The notes beneath the pieces are model-generated. The model saw only the letters and a list, made by a program, of their open reading frames with translations. It did no database searches and had not been told where the DNA came from. Below are positions 27,565 to 36,644 of a DNA stretch of 64,000 nt, in pieces. The position numbers and the translations under genes were made by a program. The stretch lies in the NCBI RefSeq assembly GCF_029910655.1, contig NZ_CP123897.1, positions 1,488,001 to 1,552,000 of the forward strand, written 5' to 3'. This DNA is from Methylomonas sp. UP202 (lineage in GTDB: Bacteria; Pseudomonadota; Gammaproteobacteria; Methylococcales; Methylomonadaceae). Positions within the stretch are counted from its first letter, which is position 1; every line of letters starts with the position of its first letter.

Positions 27565-28407
27565 TTAAAAAAATAGGGATTGAGCTAATTCGATTTCTTC
27601 GGACACGCCTTCGATTTCCAGAATTTCGGCATCGCCGGCCAGTCCGAGCTTGGCGAAGGCCGGCACGGAATGCCAATCGACCCGGCAGGCCGGGTGGTCG
27701 GTGCCGGCCACGCTTTGCAGAAACGCGACCTGCACTAAATCGACGTAATCGGCTTTCGGACCCGCGTCGCGTTGAAAATCAACGTATTCCGACGGCACCG
27801 GCTTGAGTTCCTCGGGAAAATGCCAGGTGTCCATGATGATTTTGCCGACGTGCGGGTGGGCTTTTTCCAATAACTTGTCGAGGCGGGACGGACTGTCGCG
27901 AAATTCGGGGATATTCTCGACCAGGCTGAGTATCGGCAATTTGCCGATTTGGTGTATCAAGCCGGCCAGCATGGCTTCGTCGGCGTTCAGATGCGGAGCA
28001 AAACCGGCCAGGGCCCGGCAGATCGCCGACACGTTGACGCCTTGCTCCCAGATCGTTCGGAAGTAACTTTCCAGCAATGCCGATTTGGGGGCGAACATTT
28101 GCTGCATGATCAGGCTGGTGACTAAAGTTCGGATGGTGTTGTTACCCAGGCGAGTCACCGCCATCTGGATATTTTTGATTTCCATCGCCCCGCGATAGAG
28201 CGGGCTGTTGGCGACTTGTATCAAACGCGCGGAAATCGCCGCGTCGGTGGCAATGATCTCGGCCAGACTTTGCGCGGTCACGTCGCCCTTGCTGACGGCG
28301 TCGCGAACCTTGATCGCCACGTCCGGCAGGGTTGGCAGCACCAAACGATTGGCGTCCAGTTCCGCTTGGACATGGGCTAAAAAGTCGTTGACGGATTTGA
28401 ATTGCAT
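27565..28407 (-). CDS. HDOD domain protein
   Basis: A 280-residue cytoplasmic protein dominated by an HDOD domain (about residues 20-215): LPTLPDVAIKVRDAVSKGD, RLIQVANSPLYRG, AMLAGLIHQIGKLPIL. HDOD is an HD-fold variant without phosphodiesterase residues, used as a signalling scaffold. The gene lies between ygfZ and ctaA with short gaps (11 and 6 bases), forming a probable ygfZ-HDOD-ctaA operon. A second HDOD gene lies 1.4 kb away on the other strand. Confidence 0.85.
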   Translation of the reverse strand: MQFKSVNDFLAHVQAELDANRLVLPTLPDVAIKVRDAVSKGDVTAQSLAEIIATDAAISARLIQVANSPLYRGAMEIKNIQMAVTRLGNNTIRTLVTSLIMQQMFAPKSALLESYFRTIWEQGVNVSAICRALAGFAPHLNADEAMLAGLIHQIGKLPILSLVENIPEFRDSPSRLDKLLEKAHPHVGKIIMDTWHFPEELKPVPSEYVDFQRDAGPKADYVDLVQVAFLQSVAGTDHPACRVDWHSVPAFAKLGLAGDAEILEIEGVSEEIELAQSLFF

Positions 28408-28418
28408 GATGCTGTGCC

Positions 28419-29369
28419 CTATTCGGCGAGGATTAAACTAAGCGGCGTCTGATGTTCGTCGCCAAGTATAAAGCGTTTTGACTCGCCTTCAAGCGCGTGT
28501 AATACCAGTAGCAAGCGGGTGTCGCCGTCGTGAGCGGAGCTCAGCACGCTGCCGACGGTTTGACCTGTGTCGCCATCCAACACCGGTGTACCCGGTGCGA
28601 TCGTCAATTCGCCGGCACAGCCGCCAACAAGCAATTGCCGTTTCACCTTACCAAGATAATGGCTTCTGGCGACGATTTCCTGGCCGGTGTAACAGCCTTT
28701 AGTGAAGCTGATGCCGCCGAGGCCGTCGATGTTGAGCATTTGCGGCAAGTGTTGTTCGGATTGAGACGCATCGAACCAAGGCAAACCGTCAAGCATATCC
28801 TGGTAGCGCCAATCGGTTTCGGGTCGGCTAATTAAGTCTGTTAGTATGGCGCTATCGTGCTTTGCTAAGATCAAAAACCGGCGGCGGCCGGGCAGTTTGA
28901 CTATCGTTAGCGGTGCGTGGCCGACCGACCAATCCTTCTCCGGCAACGGAAGCGAGTGGAATTCGTGGCCGGCCGCAATCGTCAGCCCGGCGACGCTTAG
29001 ATGGTCGCTGGCGTCGCCGAGAGTCACGGCGGCGCGCAACACGTATTTGCGCAGTTTTTCGATAACCGGGGTGGCTAGCGAGGTTGGCATTACCAACCAA
29101 TAGCCGTTGGTTTTTTTTATCACCAGCAAGGTACTGATGACCCGACCCTTCGCGTTGCAAAAAGCCGCGATACTGGCTTGGGTTTCGCTGATCTGCTGAA
29201 TGTCGCACGTCAGCTGACCTTGCAAAAACCGGGCGCTGTCGGCGCCGATGACCTCGATCGCGGCTAGCCCGGTGGCCGGGTAAAGAGTGGCATGCTCGTC
29301 ACGCGGATCAAGATTGTCGGGCAGTTTGTCGATCGTATCGGTGTTCATGTTTAAGTTTAAAGGTGGCAT
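28419..29369 (-). CDS. ygfZ: tRNA-modifying / Fe-S cluster protein YgfZ (folate-binding)
   Basis: A 316-residue GcvT-like protein. The signature KGCYTGQEIVAR near residue 226 contains the essential Cys of YgfZ, which helps mature some Fe-S enzymes in a folate-dependent way. Also IEVIGADSARFLQGQLTCD and FCNAKGRVISTLL in the N-terminal folate-binding part. The first ATG (29369) and a second at 29348 are both possible; neither has a strong ribosome-binding site. It is divergent from ygfX. Confidence 0.9.
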   Translation of the reverse strand: MPPLNLNMNTDTIDKLPDNLDPRDEHATLYPATGLAAIEVIGADSARFLQGQLTCDIQQISETQASIAAFCNAKGRVISTLLVIKKTNGYWLVMPTSLATPVIEKLRKYVLRAAVTLGDASDHLSVAGLTIAAGHEFHSLPLPEKDWSVGHAPLTIVKLPGRRRFLILAKHDSAILTDLISRPETDWRYQDMLDGLPWFDASQSEQHLPQMLNIDGLGGISFTKGCYTGQEIVARSHYLGKVKRQLLVGGCAGELTIAPGTPVLDGDTGQTVGSVLSSAHDGDTRLLLVLHALEGESKRFILGDEHQTPLSLILAE

Positions 29370-29411
29370 TCCGCTATTAGTTTACCGTAGCCTGATCGCG
29401 AGATCGTTTTA

Positions 29412-29849
29412 ATGAAGCGAAATTTCGAACCTCCGTTGCAGTTTGCCGTCCGCGAGTCGCGATCGGCGCTCAAGTTGTTGTGTGGCCTGCACGCCGCGGC
29501 ACTGTACGCTTGCTTTGAGAACGGCATGCCGTTGGTCTATCGGTTGGCGGCGGCCGGCTTATTGATTTTGACGGCGGTTAACAGCGGGGTGTTTCGAAAA
29601 ACACGGCCATTTTTTCTGCGCTATACTCCGGGCGGCGGCTGGGAAATATCGGCGGACCTTGAAGCATTTCAGCCGATACGAATCGAATCAACTACGGTGA
29701 CAACTCGGATGCTGACTATTTTGCATTATCGGACGGATGGCGGAAGTGTCGAGAGGTTGCCGATTTTTCGGGATGCACTGCCCGAGAACGACTATCGCAG
29801 ATTGGTCGTCAGTCTAAAAATTTCCGGCTTTTCGCGAGATAGACGCTAG
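29412..29849 (+). CDS. YgfX/CptA-like membrane protein
   Basis: A 145-residue protein with two close hydrophobic segments (about residues 20-58: LKLLCGLHAAALYACFE; YRLAAAGLLILTAVNSGVF) and a soluble C-terminus ending in a cytoplasmic domain (ISGFSRDRR). Size, layout and position beside ygfZ match the YgfX family, an inner-membrane protein usually paired with SdhE (YgfY). Sequence similarity to E. coli YgfX is weak by eye. No SdhE-sized frame exists between it and ygfZ. Its stop overlaps the start of the next gene. Confidence 0.55.
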   Translation: MKRNFEPPLQFAVRESRSALKLLCGLHAAALYACFENGMPLVYRLAAAGLLILTAVNSGVFRKTRPFFLRYTPGGGWEISADLEAFQPIRIESTTVTTRMLTILHYRTDGGSVERLPIFRDALPENDYRRLVVSLKISGFSRDRR

Positions 29850-30712
29850 TGAATGCGATGGAAACCTTGCAGTTGCAAGTCGGGGCGCTAAAAAATTTGC
29901 CGGTATTGCCCCAAGCCAGTTTGCAAATTTTGCAGGCGATTAACACGCCGGATATTTCCATTGACCGTCTGGTCGCGGCGCTTTCGACGTCGCCGAGTTT
30001 AGTGGCTCGCCTGTTGGGATTGGCTAATTCCGCGTATTTTTCGCGAGGCAAGACGACTACCGACATTCGGAGCGCGGTGTTTCAGGTTTTGGGGCTGGAT
30101 TTAGTCAAGGGCTTGGCGTTAGGGGTCATTTTTAACGTCCAGTTCGATACCGGTAAATGTCAAACTTTCGAAAGCGACTATTTTTGGATGCGTTCCCTGG
30201 TCACGGCGGTCGCCGCGCAAAAGCTGGCCTCGGAAATAGGCGCGCTGCAACATTTGGCGCCGTCTACCGTATATACCAGCGGCTTGTTATTGGACATCGG
30301 TATATTGGCCTTGGGATTTCTGGCGCCGGATCAACTTAACCAGATCTTTATCGCCGCCGAGCGTGGCCCGGAACGAGTGACCGATTTGGTCAGCGATCAG
30401 TTTGGTCTCAGTCATTTTCAAATCGGCGCGGCTCTATTAAAAAAATGGCATTTGCCGGAGTTGTATCAGTTGGTCTTGTCTGAGTATCAGCGCCACGAAT
30501 ATGTCGGGCAGGAGCAGTCGTTGTTGGATTTGTTACGTCTTTGTCGACGGCTCAGCGCGGAGTTCGCCTCTGGCGTCGAATTCGAGCCGGCCGCTTATTT
30601 GCAGAATTGTCAGGCGTTGTGGTTGCCGATCGAGACGTTGAACGCGATAGCCGAGCAGTTGCTGGAAAGCCGGGTGGCAATGCAGCAATTGGCCTACGTG
30701 ATGGGGAACTGA
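29849..30712 (+). CDS. HDOD domain protein
   Basis: A 287-residue protein with an HDOD domain: LKNLPVLPQASLQILQAIN, SLVARLLGLANSAYFSRG, YTSGLLLDIGILALGF. The start is a GTG at 29849 overlapping the previous stop, or an ATG at 29858 (METLQLQVG). It ends in TGATGG, overlapping the ATG of a diguanylate cyclase gene, so it is likely to be coexpressed and functionally linked to cyclic-di-GMP signalling. Confidence 0.85.
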   Translation: MNAMETLQLQVGALKNLPVLPQASLQILQAINTPDISIDRLVAALSTSPSLVARLLGLANSAYFSRGKTTTDIRSAVFQVLGLDLVKGLALGVIFNVQFDTGKCQTFESDYFWMRSLVTAVAAQKLASEIGALQHLAPSTVYTSGLLLDIGILALGFLAPDQLNQIFIAAERGPERVTDLVSDQFGLSHFQIGAALLKKWHLPELYQLVLSEYQRHEYVGQEQSLLDLLRLCRRLSAEFASGVEFEPAAYLQNCQALWLPIETLNAIAEQLLESRVAMQQLAYVMGN

Positions 30713-31914
30713 TGGCCGACAATAGTTATGGTTCCGGGACGAACGGCGGTGCTTACGGATTCGGCATGCACGATCTGGTGGTGGACTTGTTCAACGCGCT
30801 TTCGACCGTTAAAGAACTGTCGGAAGTCAGCTATCAGGCCGACGATGAAAAACAATTGATTCGCCGGGCCTTGGCCAGTTTGATCCAAAATCAGGACATG
30901 GAACGTTGTTCTTTTTTTGCGGTGGACGGCGATGGCTGGTTAACCAATGTGGTCGGCCTGAGTTTTGTCGAACTGAACTTGCCGGAGGTGCCGGCCGGCG
31001 ACACGACCCGATTCAAGGTCGGGGACGGCGTGATCGGTTTGGCCGCTTCGACCGGGCAATTGCAGTATTGTCAGAACTGCCTCGAGGACGAACGCTTCAG
31101 CTCGGAAAGCGACAGCGCCGCGATGCCGGGTTCGTTGATCAGTGTGCCGGTGTTTACTTGCGACGAGCAATTGATCGGGGTCTTGAACGTTTCGCATCCG
31201 CTGCCGTATTTCTTCACCGATTGGCATATGCGCTTGCTGGAAATCTACAAGAACATGTTGGGCCAATTGATAACGACTCGGCGATTGCTGCGACAAATGG
31301 ATCAGCAGATTGCGCTAAGAACCTCGCAATTGGAGTCATTGGTTGCCGAGACCAAGCAACTCAAAGACCATTTCGCCAGTATGTCGATGCTCGACCAACT
31401 GACGGGATTGCACAATCGCCGCTACTTTTACGACCAAGTGGAAATCGTAATTTCGCATCACAAGCGCTACCGGAACAGCTTCTGCCTGCTGGTAATGGAT
31501 ATCGATTTCTTCAAGCGCATCAACGATCTCTACGGGCACTTGTTTGGGGATGAAGTTCTGGTAGGGGTGTCCGAAGCACTCAAAAAACTGGTCAGGGCTA
31601 GCGATATCCTGGTTCGGTTTGGCGGGGAAGAATTCGTGCTGGTATTCACCAATACTTGCTGCGAGGGCGGCTACGCGTTGGCGGAACGTATCCGGCAGGA
31701 AATCAAGACCTTGCGCTGGCATGTCGGCTTGGAATCGGTCAGCGTCACGTTGAGCGTGGGTTTGCATTGCGTCGATAGCGGTTACCACGATACCCACGAA
31801 GCTATCGATATCGACGACATCATTCATTGCGCCGACTTGGCGCTTTATCAAGCCAAAACCAGCGGCCGGGACCGTATCGTGGTGTACTCCAACGGTTTGA
31901 CCAAAGACGGTTGA
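30712..31914 (+). CDS. GAF-GGDEF diguanylate cyclase
   Basis: A 400-residue cytoplasmic enzyme. Residues about 30-185 form a GAF-like sensor domain (ISVPVFTCDEQLIGVLNVSH), then a short coiled coil (QMDQQIALRTSQLESLVAET) and a GGDEF domain from about residue 225 (MLDQLTGLHNRRYFYDQ; LVMDIDFFKRINDLYGHLFG). The active-site loop reads RFGGEEFVLVF, an intact GGEEF, so it should make cyclic-di-GMP from two GTP. An RxxD inhibitory site is present in the right region as VRASD, five residues before the signature. The 30541 start of the open frame is not used. Confidence 0.92.
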   Translation: MADNSYGSGTNGGAYGFGMHDLVVDLFNALSTVKELSEVSYQADDEKQLIRRALASLIQNQDMERCSFFAVDGDGWLTNVVGLSFVELNLPEVPAGDTTRFKVGDGVIGLAASTGQLQYCQNCLEDERFSSESDSAAMPGSLISVPVFTCDEQLIGVLNVSHPLPYFFTDWHMRLLEIYKNMLGQLITTRRLLRQMDQQIALRTSQLESLVAETKQLKDHFASMSMLDQLTGLHNRRYFYDQVEIVISHHKRYRNSFCLLVMDIDFFKRINDLYGHLFGDEVLVGVSEALKKLVRASDILVRFGGEEFVLVFTNTCCEGGYALAERIRQEIKTLRWHVGLESVSVTLSVGLHCVDSGYHDTHEAIDIDDIIHCADLALYQAKTSGRDRIVVYSNGLTKDG

Positions 31915-31933
31915 ATTCGCCGCGGCAATAAAA

Positions 31934-31956
31934 AAAGGCGCCGGTTAAGCGCCTTT
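31934..31956 (-). terminator. Intrinsic terminator for the CsgG-like gene (possibly bidirectional)
   Basis: Stem AAAGGCGC (31934-31941) with GCGCCTTT (31949-31956), loop CGGTTAA. On the minus strand it is followed by a run of seven or more T residues, 20 bases after the CsgG-like stop; on the plus strand it ends the diguanylate cyclase transcript with a shorter T-run. Confidence 0.75.
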
Positions 31957-31975
31957 AACGAGTGCCGGCCTGGCG

Positions 31976-32839
31976 CTATTTTACTTTCAACGAACCGCCG
32001 GTACCCAAACCGTCTTGTACGTCTTGCGCTTTATAGTTGCGTACGGCGATGACCATATTGTTGTAAGCGTCGAAGAATGCCGCCGCGATGGCTTGGCCTT
32101 CCGGTGTGCGCGAGAAGGAACTGACACCGCCGCCGACCCCGCCTCCGAGCAGATAACCCCAGCCGCCGATACCGGCGGCCGCGGAAAAATTGGTATTGTT
32201 GGCGGTCGCGCTGCCCGAGGAAATCGCGACTTGTACCGTCGAACGGATATCCGTCAAGGTCAATGCCACATCCGAGGTTCTGGTCTCCACCGAGTTCGAC
32301 AAGGCGCCAGCGGCCGCGCCCAGCGCGCCCAGGCCGGCCGCGCTCAGACCAATCCCTACCAGACCGGCGCCGATGTTGTTGCTATTGCCGCTCGTGGCTT
32401 CGTTGGCGACAATGACTTGTGGATCGAGCAGATAATCGGCGGCGACGCGTTGGCCTTTGTGTTGCTTGGAGCCTGAGCGGTATTCGCCGGAGTCGCGCTG
32501 TTCGCCGGTGATTTCATTGATCAGCGCTCGGGTGGCCCTATTACCGATAGAGGTCAAAACAAAGCAATTCGATTGTTGCACCGCCAGCCGAATCAACGGT
32601 TCGACCGTAGTGACGTTGCTGGAACCGCTGAAGCGGCCGTCGGCGACGGCCAAGGTTCCCAGCGGGGTAGTGCAACGCTCCAAGGATTTATTCGCATTCA
32701 CACTGGTTGCTCCCCCCGCGGAACCGGTTACCATTTGGCTGCTGCCGCCCGTTTGCAATCCCGCTTGTTGCGTGGCGCAGCCGCTTAGGGTCGCCATGAC
32801 AGCCGATAGCCAGATTTTGTTAGTGGGCCGTTTGCTCAT
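31976..32839 (-). CDS. CsgG/HfaB-family outer-membrane lipoprotein
   Basis: A 287-residue lipoprotein: basic start, hydrophobic stretch, lipobox LSGC near residue 21. Later parts match the CsgG/HfaB fold (LAVQQSNCFVLTSIGNRA, ALTLTDIRSTVQVAISSGSA) with a Gly-rich segment (LLGGGVGGGVSSF). Family members form secretion pores for curli or holdfast factors or act as lipoprotein accessories. No curli subunit genes lie nearby, so the partner is unknown. It diverges from a Sel1-type lipoprotein gene. Confidence 0.75.
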   Translation of the reverse strand: MSKRPTNKIWLSAVMATLSGCATQQAGLQTGGSSQMVTGSAGGATSVNANKSLERCTTPLGTLAVADGRFSGSSNVTTVEPLIRLAVQQSNCFVLTSIGNRATRALINEITGEQRDSGEYRSGSKQHKGQRVAADYLLDPQVIVANEATSGNSNNIGAGLVGIGLSAAGLGALGAAAGALSNSVETRTSDVALTLTDIRSTVQVAISSGSATANNTNFSAAAGIGGWGYLLGGGVGGGVSSFSRTPEGQAIAAAFFDAYNNMVIAVRNYKAQDVQDGLGTGGSLKVK

Positions 32840-32988
32840 AAAAACTCCTCAGTTGTGTGGGTCAATTCTCTTTGAAAATACACGGGGGTGAACGTGAAAA
32901 CCAGTTGTCTAACGCGCCGATTAGCAAATAAGATAGGCCGGCATGATAGCTCAAGTTAGAAACTAACGCGATAACGAGACCGACAAAT

Positions 32989-33600
32989 ATGAAAGCATCG
33001 TTCTGGATAGCAATTCTATGGGAAATCGCGACTTTGCCGGGGTGTACGCAGACGCCGCCGCCGGTTGCAAACGTCAACACCGTTACCATTTGCGACGAAA
33101 GCGGTTGCGCCGACCGGCCCAGGAATTACGCAAGCTTCGACCCGGCCAAACGCAGTCCGGAGGAGGAAGCCGCCAATCAGCGGATGGCCGATCTGGAAGC
33201 CCTCGCGGAAAAAGACCCTTCCGCCGCCTACGATTTAGCATTACGGCTATTTCGCGGCGACGGCATCAAACAAAATACGCATAAATCCGTGGAATGGATG
33301 CGCAGCGCCGGCGAGCGCGGGCATTTCGAAGCCCAGAAAGCGCTGGGACGTTTGTACTTGACCGGCTTGGGCGAAATGGGGTCGGACCCCGGCGAGGCCG
33401 AAAAATGGCTGAGCATGACCGCGAGCAAGGGCGACAAAGAGGCGCGTACGCTGCTAAAGGAAGCTACCCAAGCTCGGCAAACCTTGCAAAGCAACTACCG
33501 CTATTGGGATCGCTGGCGTTCGACCTTCTATAACTATTGGTCTAGCGGATATAACTACCACTGGCGCTGGGACACCGGGCGTTGGTATTACAACTACTAA
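32989..33600 (+). CDS. Sel1-repeat lipoprotein with aromatic C-terminus
   Basis: A 203-residue protein with a lipobox-like LPGC at residues 16-19 and two or three Sel1-like repeats (PSAAYDLALRLFRGDGIKQN, FEAQKALGRLYLTGLGEMG). The last 35 residues are remarkably aromatic (YRYWDRWRSTFYNYWSSGYN, then WRWDTGRWYYNY). Sel1 repeats bind proteins. No precise function is predicted. The divergent gene is a CsgG-like lipoprotein, and the two may act together at the outer membrane. Confidence 0.7.
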   Translation: MKASFWIAILWEIATLPGCTQTPPPVANVNTVTICDESGCADRPRNYASFDPAKRSPEEEAANQRMADLEALAEKDPSAAYDLALRLFRGDGIKQNTHKSVEWMRSAGERGHFEAQKALGRLYLTGLGEMGSDPGEAEKWLSMTASKGDKEARTLLKEATQARQTLQSNYRYWDRWRSTFYNYWSSGYNYHWRWDTGRWYYNY

Positions 33601-33792
33601 GCGTTAGGCGGCTATTGCCGTCATTGTTTTCGTGGCGATCGCTTAAATCCAGTGGCTTTCATCCGGAGACTTGGCATCGAGATACCACGTTTGTTCTGGT
33701 GTTTGCTGGCCCATTCCTTGCTATAATTCCGGGTTTTTCGTACTCCGGCCCCGCCGGGTTTCATCGACTCTCATCACTGCTGAATTATTGCC

Positions 33793-34884
33793 ATGGCACT
33801 TCATTGCGGAATCGTTGGCTTGCCCAACGTCGGTAAATCGACTTTATTCAATGCGTTGACCAAAGCCACGATCGCCGCCGAAAACTATCCCTTTTGCACC
33901 ATCGATCCCAACGTCGGCGTGGTCCCGGTCCCCGATCCGCGCATGGATAAACTGGCGGAAATCGTCAAACCCGAGCGCATACTGCCGACGACGATAGAAT
34001 TCGTCGATATTGCCGGACTGGTGGCCGGTGCGTCCAAGGGCGAAGGCTTGGGTAACCAATTTCTGGGAAATATCCGCGAAACCGATGCCATTGTTCATGT
34101 CGTCAGATGTTTTGAAGACGACAACGTTATTCACGTGGCGGGCAAGGTCGATCCGATCGGCGATATTGAGGTGATCAATACCGAATTGGCATTGGCCGAT
34201 ATGGCATCGGTCGAAAAAGCATTGCAGAAAGCGGCGAAAATCGCCAAGTCCGGAAACAAGGACGAATTGGCCCGAAAAGAAGTGTTGGAGCGGGTGTTGG
34301 AACAATTGAATCGGGGTGAGCCGGTCCGCACGCTCGGCTTGAGTGACGATGAAGTCAAGTTGATCAAGGAGTTATGCTTGATCACCATCAAGCCGACTCT
34401 ATACGTCGCCAACGTACAGGACGACGGTTTCGACGATAACCCGATGCTGGATCAAGTCAGGGCATTCGCGGAAAAGGAAGGCTCCTCGGTTGTCGCGGTC
34501 TGCGCAGCAATCGAAGCCGAGATCGCTCAGCTCGAAGACGAAGAGAAAAAGGAGTTTTTGCAGGATCTGGGTTTGGATGAGCCAGGGCTGGATCGCGTCG
34601 TTCGCGCCGCCTATCAGTTGTTGAATTTGTCCACTTATTTTACAGCCGGCGTCAAGGAAGTCCGCGCTTGGACCATTCCCGTGAACGCGACCGCGCCGCA
34701 AGCCGCAGGCGTTATCCACTCCGATTTCGAAAAAGGCTTCATCCGCGCCGAAGTGATCTCTTATCAAGATTTTGTCGGCTACAACGGCGAGCTGGGCGCT
34801 AAGGATGCTGGAAAATGGCGTTTGGAAGGTAAAGAGTACAAGGTGCAAGACGGCGATGTCATGCATTTCCGTTTCAACGTTTGA
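33793..34884 (+). CDS. ychF: Ribosome-binding ATPase YchF
   Basis: A 363-residue Obg-family P-loop ATPase. G1 [16 protein letters not shown]3 [19 protein letters not shown] and NVQDDG in place of the GTP-selecting NKxD; the C-terminal TGS-like domain ends [15 protein letters not shown]. YchF binds the ribosome and prefers ATP. It is followed 50 bases later by a tRNA gene. Confidence 0.97.
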   Translation: MALHCGIVGLPNVGKSTLFNALTKATIAAENYPFCTIDPNVGVVPVPDPRMDKLAEIVKPERILPTTIEFVDIAGLVAGASKGEGLGNQFLGNIRETDAIVHVVRCFEDDNVIHVAGKVDPIGDIEVINTELALADMASVEKALQKAAKIAKSGNKDELARKEVLERVLEQLNRGEPVRTLGLSDDEVKLIKELCLITIKPTLYVANVQDDGFDDNPMLDQVRAFAEKEGSSVVAVCAAIEAEIAQLEDEEKKEFLQDLGLDEPGLDRVVRAAYQLLNLSTYFTAGVKEVRAWTIPVNATAPQAAGVIHSDFEKGFIRAEVISYQDFVGYNGELGAKDAGKWRLEGKEYKVQDGDVMHFRFNV

Positions 34885-34934
34885 CACAAAAACCAGCTTG
34901 TCATACACTATGCGGCTCTTGAGTTGATGTCAGT

Positions 34935-35011
34935 GGCGACATAGCTCAACCGGTTAGAGCGCGGGATTCATAACCCCGAGGTTCCAGGTTCGATTCCCGG
35001 TGTCGCCACCA
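34935..35011 (+). tRNA. tRNA-Met (CAT anticodon, elongator type)
   Basis: A complete cloverleaf of 77 nt: acceptor stem GGCGACA/TGTCGCC, D arm GCTC...GAGC, anticodon loop TTCATAA, T loop TTCGATT, discriminator A and encoded CCA. The A-C mismatch in the T stem also occurs in E. coli elongator tRNA-Met. The first acceptor pair G-C differs from initiator tRNA (C-A mismatch), which argues against fMet. A CAT tRNA that is lysidine-modified to read Ile cannot be formally excluded. Confidence 0.93.
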
Positions 35012-35045
35012 TTTCTCGATTCAGAGAAGCTCAAGGAAGATCAGA

Positions 35046-35078
35046 AACCCGCAGGCTGTAAGGCTTGGCGGGTTTTTT
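35046..35078 (+). terminator. Intrinsic terminator after tRNA-Met
   Basis: Stem AACCCGC (35046-35052) with GCGGGTT (35068-35074), loop of 15 bases, then a T-run to 35078. It ends the tRNA transcript. It also forms a possible insertion site for the element just downstream. Confidence 0.8.
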
Positions 35079-35238
35079 ATTGCGTTATCGGAAAATTACC
35101 GGCCAGTCCCAGAACTGCACCAATGGCGCGGACGGTGTATGCGCTGTTGCTAATGGGCAGATATATAAGCTCCTGTAATCTCTACCCTTGGCGCTAAAAC
35201 GGTGACGATGCCGCGCACCAAGATCATTCACTGTAAGT

Positions 35239-35478
35239 TTGAGCGTTAACCTGAAGGAAGCGATCAAAACCGACGTCAGTTCGAAAGGGCGTTACGCCAT
35301 GTCGCGGACACCAATTACGCAGATGGCAATGAATAACCCGTGGTTAATGTCGGAGGGATTAGTGTCGATCAAAGACCAGTGGGTACGTTGTCATTACCGT
35401 GTTTCATCTACTTGCGCAGCGGACCCGCATAGGTCTTGTGGGGAGGATCCGAGAGAAACTCGCCCTGACCCGATTGGG
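35239..35478 (+). mobile_element. Probable 3' remnant of a group II intron
   Basis: An open frame here reads MSRTPITQMAMNNPWLMSEG and then LVSIKDQWVRCHY, resembling the tail of group II intron reverse transcriptase/maturase proteins. It is followed by GCGGACCCGCATAGG..TGTGGGGAGG..GAGAAACTCGCCC and a terminal GACCCGATT, like the 3' structural end (domain V/VI zone) of bacterial class C introns. Class C introns insert just downstream of terminator hairpins, and a terminator lies at 35046-35078. The reverse transcriptase itself and any 5' end were not found. Recognition is from memory of motifs, not alignment. Confidence 0.45.
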
Positions 35479-35485
35479 CATGGAA

Positions 35486-35938
35486 TTACCAGCTTTCATA
35501 CCAATACCACCATCGTCCATAAATATGTTTATAAGAATCTTCGCCCAGCTTCAGTGGTGGATTATTTGGTGAATTAGCAAAACCAGCTTTATCCATAACC
35601 GAATGTGAAGATGTAATCATTCTTACCGTTCCATCAGCCAGTAAATCTGTGACCGTCACCGTGTATAAGCCGACTTGACGCGGCGGGTGCTGAAACTCAA
35701 AAGCAAGATCAACTTTTCCGGCACGAACATGCTCCGCATAGTTTGTAAGAGCCTGTTCGCTTGCCATAAATCGAATATAAGAAAAAACGCCAAAATTCGA
35801 TAAAACCAAAGACACTATTAGCGTGGCTGGTTCTAATGCCCAATAAATCCAAGTATATTTCGTGCCGATATTTTTATTTTTAGCCTGGTATTGGCGGGAC
35901 CGATAAATCTGTCTCAATTGAAGCCTCACCGGTATCAA
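35486..35938 (-). CDS. Hypothetical membrane protein
   Basis: An open frame of 150 residues with one membrane segment (about residues 30-55: YWALEPATLIVSLVLSNFGV) and a soluble C-terminal domain containing VGLYTVTVTDLLADGTVRMI and ending in a Trp/Tyr-rich tail (YGRWWYWYESW). No ATG: candidates are TTG at 35938, GTG at 35929 or TTG at 35917, the last with a GAGG-like element ahead. It overlaps the upstream Sel1-like gene by up to 59 bases. The stop lies 8 bases from the intron remnant boundary. No family is recognised. Confidence 0.5.
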   Translation of the reverse strand: MIPVRLQLRQIYRSRQYQAKNKNIGTKYTWIYWALEPATLIVSLVLSNFGVFSYIRFMASEQALTNYAEHVRAGKVDLAFEFQHPPRQVGLYTVTVTDLLADGTVRMITSSHSVMDKAGFANSPNNPPLKLGEDSYKHIYGRWWYWYESW

Positions 35939-36644
35939 CTTGTTTTGCTAGCGCAAGCCAACATTTAGCTTTGCCGATGTCCAACGGGTAGTCTTGCCAT
36001 CCGTCTGCATATCCATTCATCAGATACAACCGTGCCCTTTCCACGCCCATCTTTGCGGCCAACAGTTTTAGTTCTCGGCCCTTGCTGTCATTCTTGGGTA
36101 TAGTTTGCCAATAAGGTGCTTGCACGGAACCCAGGTCTATATGGATTGTTAGCAACCCACTCAATATATTGGTGCAATAAGGCTGCCCGGCATTCGCCGC
36201 CTGCACGACATAACGTTCGTAATTCCGCATGTCCAAATCCCAGCGGGCGATCACCAAGGCCGCCAAACATTGCGCCGATGGGTCGCCGGCGTCGGCCAGC
36301 CTGCACAAATGGTGGTAAGCCGAGCGCTCCCACGGCATCAGCCAATGCCGGCCGGAATTGACGGTGGGGCCGATATTCAACAGTTGATACGCCAGATCGG
36401 CTACTTCGAAGCCTTGCTTAGCCATGTCCAGGATCAGTTGCCGGCGCCTTTCGACCGTGTAAAGTGGCGGCCTTGAACCGTTGACCGCCAGCTCATTGAG
36501 CAACTGCAAATCCATGCGTTGCCGATCGGTTTCCGCTAGCGGTGGATACTCGCGCGGTGAATGGTAAGGCGGCGTGTAGATGTACCAACCCAGTACCGAC
36601 AGGGCCATAGCGCTAAGAACGAGCAGTATTTTTTCGAGGGGCAT
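35880..36644 (-). CDS. Sel1-like repeat membrane-anchored protein
   Basis: A 254-residue protein with an N-terminal hydrophobic anchor (KILLVLSAMALSVLGWYIY) and helical repeats resembling Sel1/TPR units (YHHLCRLADAGDPSAQCLAAL, GKAKCWLALAKQ). It probably faces the periplasm. The gene and the one overlapping its 3' end form a two-gene unit. Codon use is a little more AT-rich than in the neighbouring core genes, in keeping with an accessory region. Function is unknown. Confidence 0.6.
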   Translation of the reverse strand: MPLEKILLVLSAMALSVLGWYIYTPPYHSPREYPPLAETDRQRMDLQLLNELAVNGSRPPLYTVERRRQLILDMAKQGFEVADLAYQLLNIGPTVNSGRHWLMPWERSAYHHLCRLADAGDPSAQCLAALVIARWDLDMRNYERYVVQAANAGQPYCTNILSGLLTIHIDLGSVQAPYWQTIPKNDSKGRELKLLAAKMGVERARLYLMNGYADGWQDYPLDIGKAKCWLALAKQVDTGEASIETDLSVPPIPG

